This document shows, piece after piece, positions 38,948 to 51,100 of a DNA stretch of 64,000 nt (position 1 is the stretch's first letter; each line of letters opens with the position of its first letter). The notes beneath the pieces were generated by a model. The model made no database searches. It was not told the origin of the DNA and saw only the letters and a program-made list of their open reading frames with translations. The position numbers and the translations under genes are program-made. This stretch comes from Amoebophrya sp. A120 (taxonomy: Eukaryota > Sar > Dinophyceae > Syndiniales > Amoebophryaceae): positions 2,996,587 through 3,060,586 of the forward strand of contig CAJINV010000010.1 of assembly GCA_905178155.1 (NCBI GenBank), given 5' to 3'.

Positions 38948-41900
38948 TTATGCCGCCAGACACACGCTTCTCCTTCTTGCATTCAGCATATCGGGCAGTG
39001 TCTGCCATTCCAGTGTTTCCAAATCCAACCGAAAAACTTTCTGCACCGGCTGGCCTTTGCTGTTACCCCCGCAGACGAAGATGGAATTGGACAGAACTTC
39101 TTCCGTGGTCTTGCTGGTAGTTCCAACCTCGTCAATATCCGCTCGTGGTTCAGCGGTCATCTGCATAGCAGGTTCTTGACCAACATGCGACGACAAGTTG
39201 TACCCACAGGCGGAAAAGCAGTGATAATCCGGGAGCGGCAGGGTGCAGTCGAGCTATCCAAGAAAAAAACATTGTAGGTGTAACTTTTTTGTAGGAACAG
39301 CATTACAAATTTGTCTGGCATGACAGCAGACACCTGTCATGCGCAGATAGTACGCGAAAACGCCCTTTAATGGACCCGACGATGCATGCCAAGCATTACA
39401 GACGCAATCACTTCGCATGTTGCGCATCACAAATTTACACTAACAACGTTTTTTTCTTGGATACGAGCTTTTCGTAGGCGAGTGTGATTTGCGGAAGGAT
39501 CGTTCGCGGTTGCTCCTTATCAAATGTAAAAATGTCTGGGTCTGGAAACTTGTGATGCTGGGTGTCGTCTCATGATGAGGCCACAGATGCTGGCTCGGCA
39601 TGACAAGTTTCTGAGCTTCTAGGTGTTGCCTATTCTGCATGACAAACTGCGTTTCTGCATCGCAGAAAAATGGAGCTCTTGGGTAACGTGCATGACAGAT
39701 TTGAGAGCCATGCCAGACAAGCACGACAAACATGCATTCTTCCAGACCCAGACATTTTTACATTTGATACTGCTCGTCCTCGACTCCCACTAAAACCTTG
39801 TAAACGGCCTTTCCGTTTCCAAACGGGAGAAGGTAGATCACATTTTTGCCACTTCCTAACGATGAACTCGTGGTCCCTACTGCTTGCACACAACTTTCCC
39901 TGATGTCTGCGGGTAGTGGGGAAAGCCTGTCTTCTGCATTTTCCGAATCCGATGGGTGCAGCCAGCACTGGTTTAAGCAGTCGAAGCAGTCCACTTTGTC
40001 CGTTTTCTGATTTTCGGAGACAAATCCGCCGAACACGAAGATAAATCTGTCTTTGAAAGCCGTGACGCCGGCTAGTCGGCGGGCCGTGGGGAGGGGTTGG
40101 GGAACAAGGGAGCTTTGGGTCGGGTCGACGTTGTCCTCTAAGGTGTCTCCCCTTGTTTGTTGTCGTTTTCCACCTTTCATCTTCGCCGATGTTGAACCTG
40201 TGCGAGACGTTTTTCGGTTGTTGGCCGCTGCACCACGTCCCCGTCCAGTAGACTTGCAGGAGTTCTTCGCTCTAGAAGCGGTTAAAGCACCGTCTTTAGT
40301 ACCACCTTTACCAGATGTCGTCGCAGAAGATGACGACGCACTGGACGATGACGAGGAGGCTGATCTTTTCGTGTTGTTTTTTCCCAGCAGCATCTTCCTT
40401 CGTGGCTGGTGATGGAAACACGGCTGCCACGTCCACTTCTGCTTTTCGTCGCTGTATACGAGCTTTTCAATCAACGAGCAGCTCACCGTTCCATATTCCC
40501 AGCCGCCAACAGCGTACGCCGTGTTCCGCACGGTCACGAGAGACAAGGCGTGCCTCGCGGTGGCCAACTTCGCTTTTTGGAGGGAGCGGAGAGAGAATCT
40601 GTCTGTGTTGTAGTTCTGGAGCTGATTTGGAAGATCGGCTGCCACGGCGCTGTGATCATTTGCTCCGTCGAGTCTTCCGGAGCCGCGAGGGCGAGCTTCG
40701 ACTTTGTCATGATGATTCTGAAACAGAAACTCCGGCGCGGTAGTGTCCAAGTCGGCTAGGATTTCCGTGGTGGCCAAATTGCCGTCGCAACTCCCACCGC
40801 CCGCGACGACGAGGATTTTTTGTTCTCCCAGCTGCATGTGTGCTTCTTTCGCATTCTGCTCTGCTACAGCAGCGCCATTGCTCCTTTCCTGTTCGTTCTT
40901 CTGCATGGCAAAGTTAATTGCGCAGCAACCATGCGACCCGCGCGCTTCGTCGAGGATCGGAAGCCGCTCCCACTTTATACCCCCTTCAGGCGAGGAATTT
41001 GTCATGCTAGTATCCCCGGAACCAGATAGAACAAGTCGATCCAACCTGAGCCTTTCGCACTGCTGCATCGTGTCTCCGCGGTTCCGGCCGCCAATCACGT
41101 AGAGGTAGGGACAACAGGAGCTCGGGTCGTTGTTATCTGTGGAGAGCCGCTCTTTCTTCGCCCGCGCGATTGCTTTCCCTGCTGGTGTGGAACAGGTTGT
41201 TGACAACGAGATGTCAAGTTCGGTAGTTGTTGTTTCCGCACACGGTCCAGCAGCAGCAAGTCCCTCCAGAACCACGCCATCTGCTTTCAGCATCAACGGA
41301 CACTCAACTGCTTTATGTCCCTTTTGCAAGCAGTAATGACAATGACTATGGTCTAAGTCGCACTTCCCAAGTTTCCATCTTTTACACCCGTTCTCTTTGT
41401 CGTAGTTGTGAAAGCGGCAAATCTCAATTTCTTGTTTTCCGGTTGCCGTGTCCAGCTGCACAAACCTTACCGGGCGCTTGAGCGGATAGCGGTCTTCGAG
41501 ATCCTTGCCGTTGCGGCGAAATTTGCTCCGACCCTGGATCTCCTCGCTGTCGGCTTTTTGCTGGAAAAGGGTAAAGAAGTCTGTGCCCGCGGTTTTGAAA
41601 AAGACGTCGTCGGACCGTTTTTGTTGTCTCTGACAACTTTCATGAACGACGTTGAGGACATCGTTCTCATGTTTCATCTCCACATCACCCGTCTCTTCGA
41701 CATGTCCATCCGCAGCAGCTTGAGCTTCCTTGGTACAGCTGCCCAGCTTCTTGTCCTCGACGTGCTTGTTCCCCTCTCTATCCGTCATCCCCGATGTTGA
41801 AACATATTCCTTCATCAACGCGTACAATTTTTCGCTTTTCACCACAAACTTCTTCTCGATTCGCCCAAGTCTTGACTGCGCCCCGCACGTCACACCAGAT

Positions 41901-43263
41901 TCCAATAAACTGGAGATCAACTTAAAAACCGCCTTCAATTCCCTCGTGCCGTTGATGTCGATGAAGCAAACTTCCGCTGGTTTCGCCCACGTTTTGATGA
42001 AGCTCTGGTCTTCTAAACAGTCCACTCGGTGGTACCGGAGGGAGCAGAGAGTTTTGGATTGCGTGTTGTTATCTGCGTTTTGCCAGTTTTTTGGCCCGTC
42101 TTTTTCCAAAACTGGGGTTTCGTAGTGTTTTCTCGCGTGCTCGTACATATCGAAGCAGCTGTCGAACCCGATTATTTGCACCAAGTCTTGCTTCATTTTC
42201 TTGAATATCCACTGCAAAAGTATCGTACTCGTATGAATTGCAGGCATGCATGACAAATCTGGTTTCCTACCCAAATCTGCATCACAAATTCCAATTTTCT
42301 TCCTGATAAAATTTGTCATGCGATTTATACTAGTACGACACTTCTGCAATGCATATTGAAATTCGGTGTTTCTTTGATCTCCTCCGGGATCTTCGATTTC
42401 ACGTAGTTGCAGCAACTGTCGTACAGCATCTTTGTCGTTTGCCCGTGCGCGGACCCAATCTCGATGACCCTGGAGGGAACGATGGGCAGTGGGGTGAAGA
42501 TGCTTTTTTTCGACGATTTTTCGGCTTCGTCGATGGTTTCGTCAAGACCAGCAGCGCCGTTTTTGCCTTCTCCTTCATCATCCACCGCCGTGACCGGCAC
42601 CGCCCGGAGCCAGTTCTTGACGTGCTTTGCGCATTTCCGGTATTGAGTCGTCGTGTTGCAGACGATGATGTGGGCTTGCTTGTCACTTTCGTCGTGGTTC
42701 TCCACATCATTTTTTGGTTCGTCGGACCGGAGAACGCAGCGGTTTCTCTCCCAGTCCGCGTCGAATAGAATGAAACGGACGTTGGGAGGAGATATGCTTT
42801 TTGAGTTTTCCACTTCACACGCCGTCCTCGCCTGTGAAGATGGAGATGCAGGGTCTGATGTCCTCTGATGAGTAGAAGGAGCTGCAGTACAATCCACAGC
42901 GCGCTGCTCCTCTTTTTGGAACTTATTTTTCCCCACGCCGCCCGAACGAGGAGGTGCAGTAGAGGGCATGACCACTTTGCTCTCAATTTGCGTCGTGTTC
43001 GTCTCGGTGGGTGAAGATGAACTGCAGACAACTGCAGACGAGGAATTCGAATTTGCTCCACCAGAGCTCCTGCTTGTCTTTTCAATCATGGGCCGCTTCG
43101 GCTCTGGAAGGAGTGTGTACTCCGCCTCTGGGACCACGTGGCCGTCATTCATTTCGTAGTCGTCTCGTCTCGACGGACATGAGTCATTTTCTAGGCTAAA
43201 GTTTTGGTTTTCTGAGATGCCGGTGGAGCTGCACGGAGAAGGATCGATAACTTGGTTGTTCAT
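38948..43263 (-). CDS. methyltransferase / CCCH + CCHC zinc finger / kelch fusion, 4 exons
   Basis: Exons: 43263-42356, 42200-39770, 39512-39464, 39249-38948; 3690 nt, 1229 aa; ATG 43263 (the upstream frame has no ATG). Low-complexity residues 1-155 precede a class I S-adenosylmethionine methyltransferase-like domain: motif I VIEIGSAHGQTT (about 266-277), IIGFD (about 312), HRVDCLE and FIDINGTREL (about 380-392). At 564-587 a C-x10-C-x7-C-x3-H finger is followed by a C-x2-C-x4-H-x4-C zinc knuckle (590-603), both suggesting RNA binding. From about 650 come kelch repeats (YVIGGRNRG, ILVVAGGGS, AYAVGGWEYG, FIFVFGGFV, IFVCGGNSKG). All three introns are introners (A, B, E). The 49-nt third exon is flanked by two of them. 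An RNA methyltransferase with a protein-docking propeller is my inference. Confidence 0.87.
39255..39463 (-). mobile_element. introner family E, kelch gene codon 1130
   Basis: 209 bp. TSD CGAGC at 39250-39254 and 39464-39468 is perfect. TIR TATCCAAGAAAAAAAC is near-identical at both ends. Single copy in the window. Its interior holds the CATTACAAATTTG motif also seen in other families. Splicing restores LAYEKLDCTLPLPDYH. Confidence 0.93.
39518..39769 (-). mobile_element. introner family B, kelch gene after residue 1113
   Basis: 252 bp. Flanks CTCCT (39513-39517) and CTGCT (39770-39774), one mismatch. Both ends TATCAAATGTAAAAATG. Interior reversed relative to the copy at 33199. Confidence 0.93.
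42206..42355 (-). mobile_element. introner family A, reverse, kelch gene codon 303
   Basis: 150 bp. TSD TTGAA at 42201-42205 and 42356-42360 is perfect. Ends TATCCACTGC and TATGCATTGC. It splits the methyltransferase domain just after motif I; splicing restores ETPNFKKMKQDL. Confidence 0.95.
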
Positions 43264-44505
43264 GATGTTGATAGTAATGGCGCCAGGTGGTTCCTGCTGC
43301 CATAGACGTAAGTAGAAGTACAACTTGCATTCAAAATCCTCGTGGCTGCGACAGAAGATTCGAAATTTCACTACGGCAACGCGAGAAGATATTAGCCAGC
43401 CTAAGGCGTTGCTTTGCCTACCGCTACAGGCCGCGCGCCTATAGTCCTTTTCAGATTACCGGTCATTCACTTGTTCGCCTGTGGTTTTCACAATATTAGG
43501 ACGAGGCTCCGATTAAGTACAGCAGAGAGGACAAATTTATTTGTGATTTTCTGCTTGAAGTTCATTGATGTCCTAGTATAGATACCAACGACGGCAACTA
43601 CGGAAAAGGAAAACTAAGAAGAGGATCGCGAATTCTTTTCTTCTGGGATCGACACTGCTCGCTGTAGCATTCCTTCGTGCGGAACTTCCTCGAATTGTTC
43701 ATGTTCTGTTTCTGATCCTCTTCTTTTTGAAGATATCTTTCCTTCTTTCCATTTGTCAGATCATCTAGTTTCATCAGTCGATCGTCTTCAACATCGTGGT
43801 CAATGATTTCCAAGTATTCATTCTCTGATGCTGATCAAAAGTAGTTCTAGTTTACGCATCGATTCGTTGACCGTCTTCGTCTATTTGCTTCGACAGGCAC
43901 CACCAGCCGCCTGGTCGTAGTTCAAACACAAGCGCAAAGCTTTCATGAGTTCAAATCTAATGCTAGCGTTAAAGTTAATGATGTCAAGGTTTCTTCAAAG
44001 TTCTACCGCGTTTTAGTTGTTTTCACACCCAAGAAAAGCAGCTCCACTGTTTTTAATTGGAGGAAGTCCTCTCTTCTACGGCGCAAAAGTAGACTACACC
44101 CAACTGCTTTCCAAAACTTGTTTCGGATGATTTTCCAAAACTGCTTTCCAAAACCAAAACTCACTAGTGCTGCAGCTAGCGTTAGTACCATTTTCAAATT
44201 ATACACGTGGTTGCACTCATGTTGATACAACTTCTCGAATTGATGAAGTATAGAAATAGATGTTGAAGAAGGTCAAAGCGTCGAAATGTCGTTTTTTGTA
44301 ATGCTACGGCCATCAATTTTTGATTCGTAGTACAAACTCAAACCCAAAATCATGATCATACATGTTGTACATCATTTATTTATCCTTGGGGGGAACGTGC
44401 GGAGGGGTCGGGGTTCGAGTTCGTGTAAAGCTTGACTTAGACTTATTTCGAAAGAGTACTTAGGTACACTTCATCAACACAGTAGTTTCACTTTCACTTC
44501 ATCTC

Positions 44506-44534
44506 ATTCCACAGCATAGACTATGCTGTGGAAT
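44506..44534. repeat. perfect 14-bp hairpin
   Basis: ATTCCACAGCATAG at 44506-44519 pairs perfectly with 44521-44534 across a one-base centre. It lies 3' of the exostosin gene on its transcribed side, 13 bp from a second, longer hairpin. Confidence 0.95.
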
Positions 44535-44547
44535 CCACACAATTCCG

Positions 44548-44592
44548 CGGCGTCGCTTTGGTTACTATGTATTGGTAACCAAAGCGACGCCG
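44548..44592. repeat. perfect 18-bp hairpin with 9-base loop
   Basis: CGGCGTCGCTTTGGTTAC at 44548-44565 pairs perfectly with 44575-44592 around the loop TATGTATTG. The mixed-composition stem is unlikely by chance. It could be a 3'-UTR structure, a small-RNA precursor or a mobile-element end. Confidence 0.95.
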
Positions 44593-44658
44593 AGGCCGGA
44601 AGTCGAGTGGCGTTCTTGCAGGTGATGTGGTCAAAAATCAATGTGTGTCGACGCTTCC

Positions 44659-47295
44659 TCATCTACCATCCTGTATGGCTTTCAGGGTGACCGCGATTGC
44701 ATCGTCGTCGTTCTCGGCGGTGCCGGACCAATGCGTGATGATTTTCCTCCGCGCGATCCGTCCGCTATGGCGTTCTCAAGTGTTACATTCTCAACTGCTA
44801 CATGAATTTGTGATGCAAAAATGGCAAAAGTGAAAGGAAAGAGAAAGACCTTGTTGCGCGTCTTGCATGACAGATTTGGCACAGATTCTAAGCATGTTTG
44901 GCCGTCGGAGAATTTGTCATGCGAAGCAGCTTGATGGCGTCGATAGTCAAGGCAATTTGGCATGACAAATCATGCAACAGCTGAGAATGTAACAGTTGAG
45001 AACACCATATCCGCCGGCCTGCAGTTTGGAGATTGTTTCCGGGTTTATTCCTTGCAGAAACTCGATCACGGTCTTCGAGGAATCGTCTGGTGCAAGCACA
45101 GAAAAATCATCCCAGGAGCGGTCCTGGTTGTGGTCTTCTCCCTCCAGCAGATGCCACCGCCACAGCTTTTGCTGTTTCGGGGACGAAAGCACCGGAATAC
45201 ATCCCAGCGCCAAGCCGTCCAGCAAACCCTTGCGAGACGGAGTGTCTCCCACCGGCTGCAGGCAAAACGTGGAAGTAATCATAGCTTCGACCAACCCAGG
45301 GAGCATGTCCGGTTTTGTAGGGTCGACGTGAACGCATTGGTCGCTGTCCTTGCATATCCTGTGCAAAAGTATCGTAGGCGTACGAATCGCATTCATGCAT
45401 TACAAATTTTTTTATTAAGGCAAATCTGCATTACAAATTTAATTTGTAATGCTAAGTCAATTTCTCATGCGATTTATACTAGTACGATGCTTTTGCAGTT
45501 CATATTGCACTGGTCATTCCAAATGTGCCGGATTTTCGCGGAGGCAGCGCCGGGCGGCCGGGGACCTATCGCGGCCATGACCAGGCGCGGGCGGCCGGCT
45601 TGCTGCGTTTCGTCGACGGTGGCAAACAGCTGCTCCAGTTGCGTAGCGGTCAAACCTATCCTGTGCAAAAGCATCGTATTCGTATTGCAATCATGCATTA
45701 CAAATCTTTGTGTTAAGTCAAATCCGCATTTACAAATTTTACTTCCCATGCTGAGGAAATTTGTAATGCATTTATACGAGTACGATGCTTTTGCACAGGA
45801 TAAAACCCGCGCCAAGGGTCGGATACGGAATAGCACGCTCCGGCCGATTGCCACCGCAGGAATAGTAGTCTTCGAGGGCGACTTTTCTCATCTTCTGGAT
45901 CAAAGGCTCCTTGCTGTTCCAAAAACTGCAGACGTCGTCGAAAAGCCCCCCAACCCGCGGGGATAGCAGAATGTGCTTGCTCGCCGTGGCGTCCGTCAAA
46001 TGGGGGAGAGCAGCCAAAACTTCGTCTATCAAGTACAAAAGTGTCTGGGTCTGGAAGATTCTGAGACTTGTCATGCATGTTTTGCATGACCCAGAATGTC
46101 TGTAATGCACGACCTAGCATCACAGATTTTTTGAGGGCTTCCTGCTGCCTACTCCGAATGACAAACGCCCTCCCCGCGTAGCACAAAGTAGACTCCTGTT
46201 GCTGGTCATGCAATACACATTTTTTTTAGAGTCCAAAGTTAGCGATCACAAGTTCCAACCTTTCAGACCCAGACATATTTGCAATCCATATCGTCTGCCG
46301 TTGGGCACTTGCTCTGGTCCGGCTTGTAGCTTTCACGCCAAATAGGCACGAAAAACACATCGGCGAGGGTCGGATCTTCCACGCGGAAGGCCGTGCGCGT
46401 CAGGCGTGACTGCCAGATGCGGCCGTTGCGAAACTGGTCCGTGCTGCGAAGGGTCAGGGTGGTCGCTGGCTGTCCCGGACCCTGCTGGATCTCAACCGAG
46501 AACTCCGGCCCAAAAACGCAATCGCGTTCCTCCGCCGAGCCAGACGGAAAGGCTCTCTCGCAGTACGCATCCTCCCGCCAAACGATCTCACGGCCATTTA
46601 GCATCTGTTGGTCCGGTATCAAATGTAAAAATGTCTGGGTCTGGAAGACTCATGCTGTTTTTGCATGACACAGAAGGTCTGGCATGGAAGCTCTAGCATC
46701 ACAGGTTTCGAGAAGCTTCCGCAATGTCGAATCCGCATGACAAGTCCCCCATTTTGGTGACGGAAAGTGGGCAGCTTTTGCTACCTATGCATGAGAGATT
46801 TTTCTGTGTTCTGAAATGCGCATCACAAGTTACACTCTTCCAGACCCAGAAATTTTTGCAATCCATATCCGGAAGGTTATAGACATATACTTTTGGAGGA
46901 ATAGAATTCCCATCGCGCAAGTGGTGCTGGTGCCGCAGCCACAGGGGCAAGCCGATTCCCAAACCCAGGCCAACCAACAGCAGAGACACACCAGCGATGA
47001 TCGCCACTGTCCAGCACGTCTTTTTAGACTGGGCAGCGTCTTCGTTTCCGGTCAGAAGAGTAGAACTTTCATCATCCACATCGTCTCGGATAACTTCACC
47101 GGTGTTGTTTCGTCCGCTGGATGAGACGCGCAGGGAATGCTGTGCCTCATGGCGAAAATCCGTCCCCGCTTCGAGGTCTGCGTGTTCTTGAGCCGCGGCT
47201 TCATTGTTCGCAGGATGCTCGGCGCCAGCCGAAGGATAGCTGCGGTGGCGAGCGGCCACCTTGGATTGCTGCGTGAAAAAATTGGAGCTCGTCAT
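44659..47295 (-). CDS. exostosin-type (GT47) glycosyltransferase, 6 exons
   Basis: Exons: 47295-46868, 46611-46291, 46021-45803, 45651-45505, 45349-45010, 44760-44659; 1557 nt, 518 aa. Type II membrane topology: a cytosolic tail, one transmembrane helix at about 94-120 (CWTVAIIAGVSLLLVGLGLGIGLPLWL), then a lumenal catalytic domain. Exostosin hallmarks are KVYVYNLP (135-142), ADVFFVPIW, and the sugar-nucleotide region STFCLQPVGDTPSRKGLLDGLALGCIPVL. These Golgi enzymes transfer sugars to glycans (in animals, heparan sulfate). Substrate here is unknown. All five introns are introners (two B, two A, one D); without splicing every domain is broken. The last exon was recognised only through the family D element: it joins KLQAGG to RIARRKIITHWSG and ends QDGR. 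Confidence 0.92.
44766..45009 (-). mobile_element. introner family D, exostosin after residue 485
   Basis: 244 bp. TSD TCCGC at 44761-44765 and 45010-45014 is perfect. Long TIRs starting TATGGCGTTCTCAAGTG and TATGGTGTTCTCAACTG, containing tandem TCTCAACTGTTACAT-like blocks. Same family and orientation as 52459. Confidence 0.94.
45355..45504 (-). mobile_element. introner family A, reverse, exostosin codon 372
   Basis: 150 bp. TSD TTGCA at 45350-45354 and 45505-45509 is perfect. Ends TATCCTGTGC and TATGAACTGC. Confidence 0.95.
45657..45802 (-). mobile_element. introner family A, reverse, exostosin codon 323
   Basis: 146 bp. TSD AAACC at 45652-45656 and 45803-45807 is perfect. Both ends TATCCTGTGC. 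The transcript-sense duplication GGTTT makes this the only copy whose excision could be drawn as GT-AG. Confidence 0.95.
46027..46290 (-). mobile_element. introner family B, exostosin codon 250
   Basis: 264 bp. TSD TCGTC at 46022-46026 and 46291-46295 is perfect. Ends TATCAAGTACAAAAGTG and TATGGATTGCAAATATG. Confidence 0.94.
46617..46867 (-). mobile_element. introner family B, exostosin codon 143
   Basis: 251 bp. TSD TCCGG at 46612-46616 and 46868-46872 is perfect. Ends TATCAAATGTAAAAATG and TATGGATTGCAAAAATT. It interrupts the sequence immediately after KVYVYNLP. Confidence 0.95.
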
Positions 47296-48170
47296 TCGCC
47301 CAAATTGTTGGAGGACATTTAACTCCTACAGAAGAAAGTTTAAGCAAAAACAAATCATACACTAGACAGAGATGCACTCACAGATGAACCAGCTTGATTT
47401 TAATTTTCGTTTCGTCCCAACGCCAGAAATAAAACGAAATAGTGACGTTGCCTGTTAGAAGTAGTGCGGAGAATGATGGTGATCACGATCAACGGACTTT
47501 TTTATTTTTTTTGAACAACTACTCAATTTTCAAGGGAAACAAAGGAGAGCTGAACCTCTGATCTTGTTCATTTTTTTTTGTTTTTGAACCTGATGTTGTT
47601 TTATTCCCAAATTTCAATGCGATCTCATTTATGCGTCTTTATGCTCTGTTCCGATGTCGATCCACTGTACTATTCCCAGATGTTTTAGTATTCTCGTCTG
47701 AATCTGCTCTCGAGTCAAGAACTACTATTCTGTTTTTTTTTCATGTTTGTCTACGAAATTTACTCATTCACGAGGCAAAGATTTGTACATTTATATGGAA
47801 TTATCAAGAATATTCGGATACAAGGCTGAAAATTAGCTACGTTTGGAAAATAGTGACATCAGAAAAATCTAAATTTTTCGTCTCTATGCCGTGTTGAACA
47901 AAGATGAAGAACAAGAACTTGACTACTACAACGATATGCAGAACAATAACAATAACAATTATATCGTACAGGATCTACAGGCATACTCTTCGTTATCTAT
48001 CCGATAATCTTCCTTTATATGTTTTTCAATTTCATCACAGGGCTGCATTCAATTTATTTTATTCAAACAGTAGCAAAAACTAATGGACACTGTGACAAGA
48101 AACTGAAACGAACTTACATCAGAATGAGGATGAAAACTCCTTCAAAAATCACGACATTCTACCCTAGAAC
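47296..48170. other. intergenic between 1674-aa gene and exostosin
   Basis: AT-rich, with T-runs near 47500-47600. No supported gene and no introner. Confidence 0.5.
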
Positions 48171-51100
48171 CTACAACCCCGGCGCAATAGAAACCCGACT
48201 GCTCCGATTCCGCAGCTTTTTTGTCGGAGTTACCACATCGACTTCATCCATAGAAGGAGCAGACACTTGAAACTTCACCGCGTCGACATTTCTGAAGTCA
48301 TCGACAACAACGACGTTGTCATCCACACTGTAGTTGTCGTCGTTGCAGTGCTGGTGGTCCACCAACATGTTGACCGTTTGTTGATTGTGAGCTGCGGTTC
48401 GGGTAGCTGGAGTCGTGTCCTCCGACGTGGTAATGGTCATCTTCGACTCCTCACTGGTGCCATACAACAACCGACGGAAAGCGTTCGCGGCCGCCTCGAC
48501 CATTGGGGACGTCGTACTAGAGGGAGACACGATGTTAATCTCCCCACCGTCGTCGTGGTTCATCAACTCGTCATCTTTGTCCTCGTCTAGAAGTTCAGCA
48601 CCGGAGAAGTTCAACATAGGTTCAATCACCACATTTTTGTGCAGTTGTAAGGTGACCTGCTCCTGGTTCAGGCCCTGCGTTGTAGTCGGTCCCGGTACCG
48701 GAACAGACAAAGCCCCACTGCCATGCAGCTGCGCAACTTCGTGAAGAGCAGGCTGCTGGTGGTTCTGAGAAGCAGGTTGCATCAAATTATGCAATCCCAT
48801 CAACGGCGGCAGATGGATCATGGTAGGCGAACTGATTCTCAAGTTCGCGACCCGCAGCTGCGGCTGCTTCGTCGTACTGGCTATCAGGATGTCTTGTTGC
48901 TGTTCCACTTGAAGATGACCGTTCTCGTTGCCCCCAGCGGCAGCACAGCTCATCTTTGGACTCGGAATCAATCTCTGCGTCAAACTCTTCCACGTGTCGA
49001 TCGGTTGCAGTTGTGTACCCCGGGATTCGGTTGTGGGGGATCGTTTATTGGCGACTGCTTGGTCGTCGAAAAAGGCAGTAGAGGTTCCCACATCCGCAAC
49101 TGGACTGCTCACCTGCGTTCCCGCGTCCTCAGTAGTTGTACTGGCAGGCGGTTTTGCATCATGTTCAACATGTTGGTTCCCGCCGTAACTGCTATGCACG
49201 ACCTTCTGTTTCGGGTAGGGGGTGCGTTCCGACGTGTCGCAAATGATGGTGTTGGCCTTTGCTTCTTCATACGTCATATTCCGCATATTCGACAGCAACA
49301 TGGTTCCGGAGTTGTTACTCTTGCGGCTTTCCGTGCTGCTGCGCAGCAGCTCTTGGGTGTGTGGTTCCTGCGGTCCTGCTCCTTTCGTGCAGGTTGGAGA
49401 GGCCGTCGGGGTAGTGTAATTATCTTCCTGCTTGTGCAGCAACTCAAAGGTGGACGAGGTCGCGAGGACAACATCGTCCGTGTTCTCCCTGCTAGGAGCT
49501 GCAGAAACTGCGACTGGCACTTTGTCCGGGAACGTTTTCTTCACCGGCTTGCCATTCACCACCACGATGACACTGTGTTCGGCAGTTTTGTTTTTACTCA
49601 CACTGTCCGCGACACCGACAGGAGCAGTTGCGGTCGAGCCTTCGCCCGATTTTGAAGACTTTTCCTGCTTTTTGGTCGGCGTAGTAACTGCTTCATCTAC
49701 CGAGCTTCCTTCAGAACAAGCACTGCTTTCCTCCACCTCGAAACGGGGCGGAAACGCGTCGAATTCAGACCGGATTTTGTTCTGGATTTCGACCAAAGCA
49801 AAGCAGGTTTTCTTTGCGTTTTTCCGCAGTTTTGCGTAGGTCGACCGAAGTTTGCGCAGTTCTGGGTCCGTGACAGTTGGGGAGCGGGGGGTCACGATGT
49901 TGTCGATGAATTGAACAGCATTAATATTTTCGTGGTGCCCTCCGGCTCCAGCTCCTGGTGCCGCAACACAACCATCAGCGTCAGCTCCATTTTCCAGAAA
50001 CAGTCCCGGATTCAGGCAGATTTTCGCAGCTTCGCCCTCGACGAGAAGGAAGAGCTTGTTTTTCTGATTTGCGATAATTTGGTTGTTCTTACTCTTCTCG
50101 TTGTCTTCTTTCGCCCTATTAATTTCGCCTGTGACCGCCGCGGTTTGTTCATCGTGGTTTCCGACATCTTCTTTGGCCGTTTCCATCGCAGGAGGTTCCT
50201 CCCCATGTAGCAGTTCAACATGATCACTGGCATTCTTCAGCAGTCCCTGATGTTCTTGCGAGTTGCGCAACAACGTCGCAAAACTTTTCGCCAACAATTG
50301 CTGTTCCGAGATCAGTTCGACCGCTAGGGCACGACTTTGGTCCTCCACCACACTCGCGACCAAATTACTCGTGCTGTTTTCCAAGAAGTCTTCCATCACA
50401 GAGGTTTCTTCGTTTGTCATGCGCGGTTGGACAAGGACATTAACGTCGTGTGTCATGCTGTGATTTTCCTTTTCCATCTTCAAACCGGTCGTGTTGCAGC
50501 TCAACGTCAAAGCGTTATCCGGCATCGCCACCAGTCTCGCGGAGTGGTCAATCAACATGGAATTCTCATCGTGTTCCGTGGTGACAGAGTGGTCGTGTAA
50601 ATCCACGACAAGAACCTCCTCCTGCTTCTCTTTGGTGGCGTCGAGACTCATTTCTTCCTTGTTCTCGCAAGAACAATAACGATAACCCCCGAACAGGTTC
50701 CCTCTGCTCTGCTGCACCGCGACTTCGCGATCCTCCTTCATGGATCGGGACAAATTGTCCACCTGCAGTTGCTTCGAAAAAGAAGAAGAGCCTCCATCTG
50801 CCTCATCTTTCCGCTCTGCCTCTGTGGCAATCGCAACCGGCGCGGTCAAATACTTATTCGCGGCATTCTGCAGAATCAACCCGTTCTTGTTCTTCAACAT
50901 CAGCTCCTTTTGCGCTAAGCAATGCTCGTGTCGCTCCTGGGCTAGATCCTGCTCAATCCTCTTTTTGAGAAGAGCTTTCTGCCGCCGGGCAGCTTGGAGC
51001 TTCTCCTGAAACAGCTGTTCGTAGGTGGTGTAGGTTGGTTTGCTGGTCGTGGAAGCAGTGAGCTGGTGGTTTGCAGCTTGTTCACCTTGATGGTTGACGT

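Larger units (their letters stand above)
43264..44658. other. intergenic, with two perfect hairpins at its right end
   Basis: No supported gene. AT-leaning throughout. A 71-codon minus frame at 43598-43813 starts without ATG. The hairpins at 44506-44592 lie about 70-150 bp beyond the exostosin stop codon. Confidence 0.5.
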
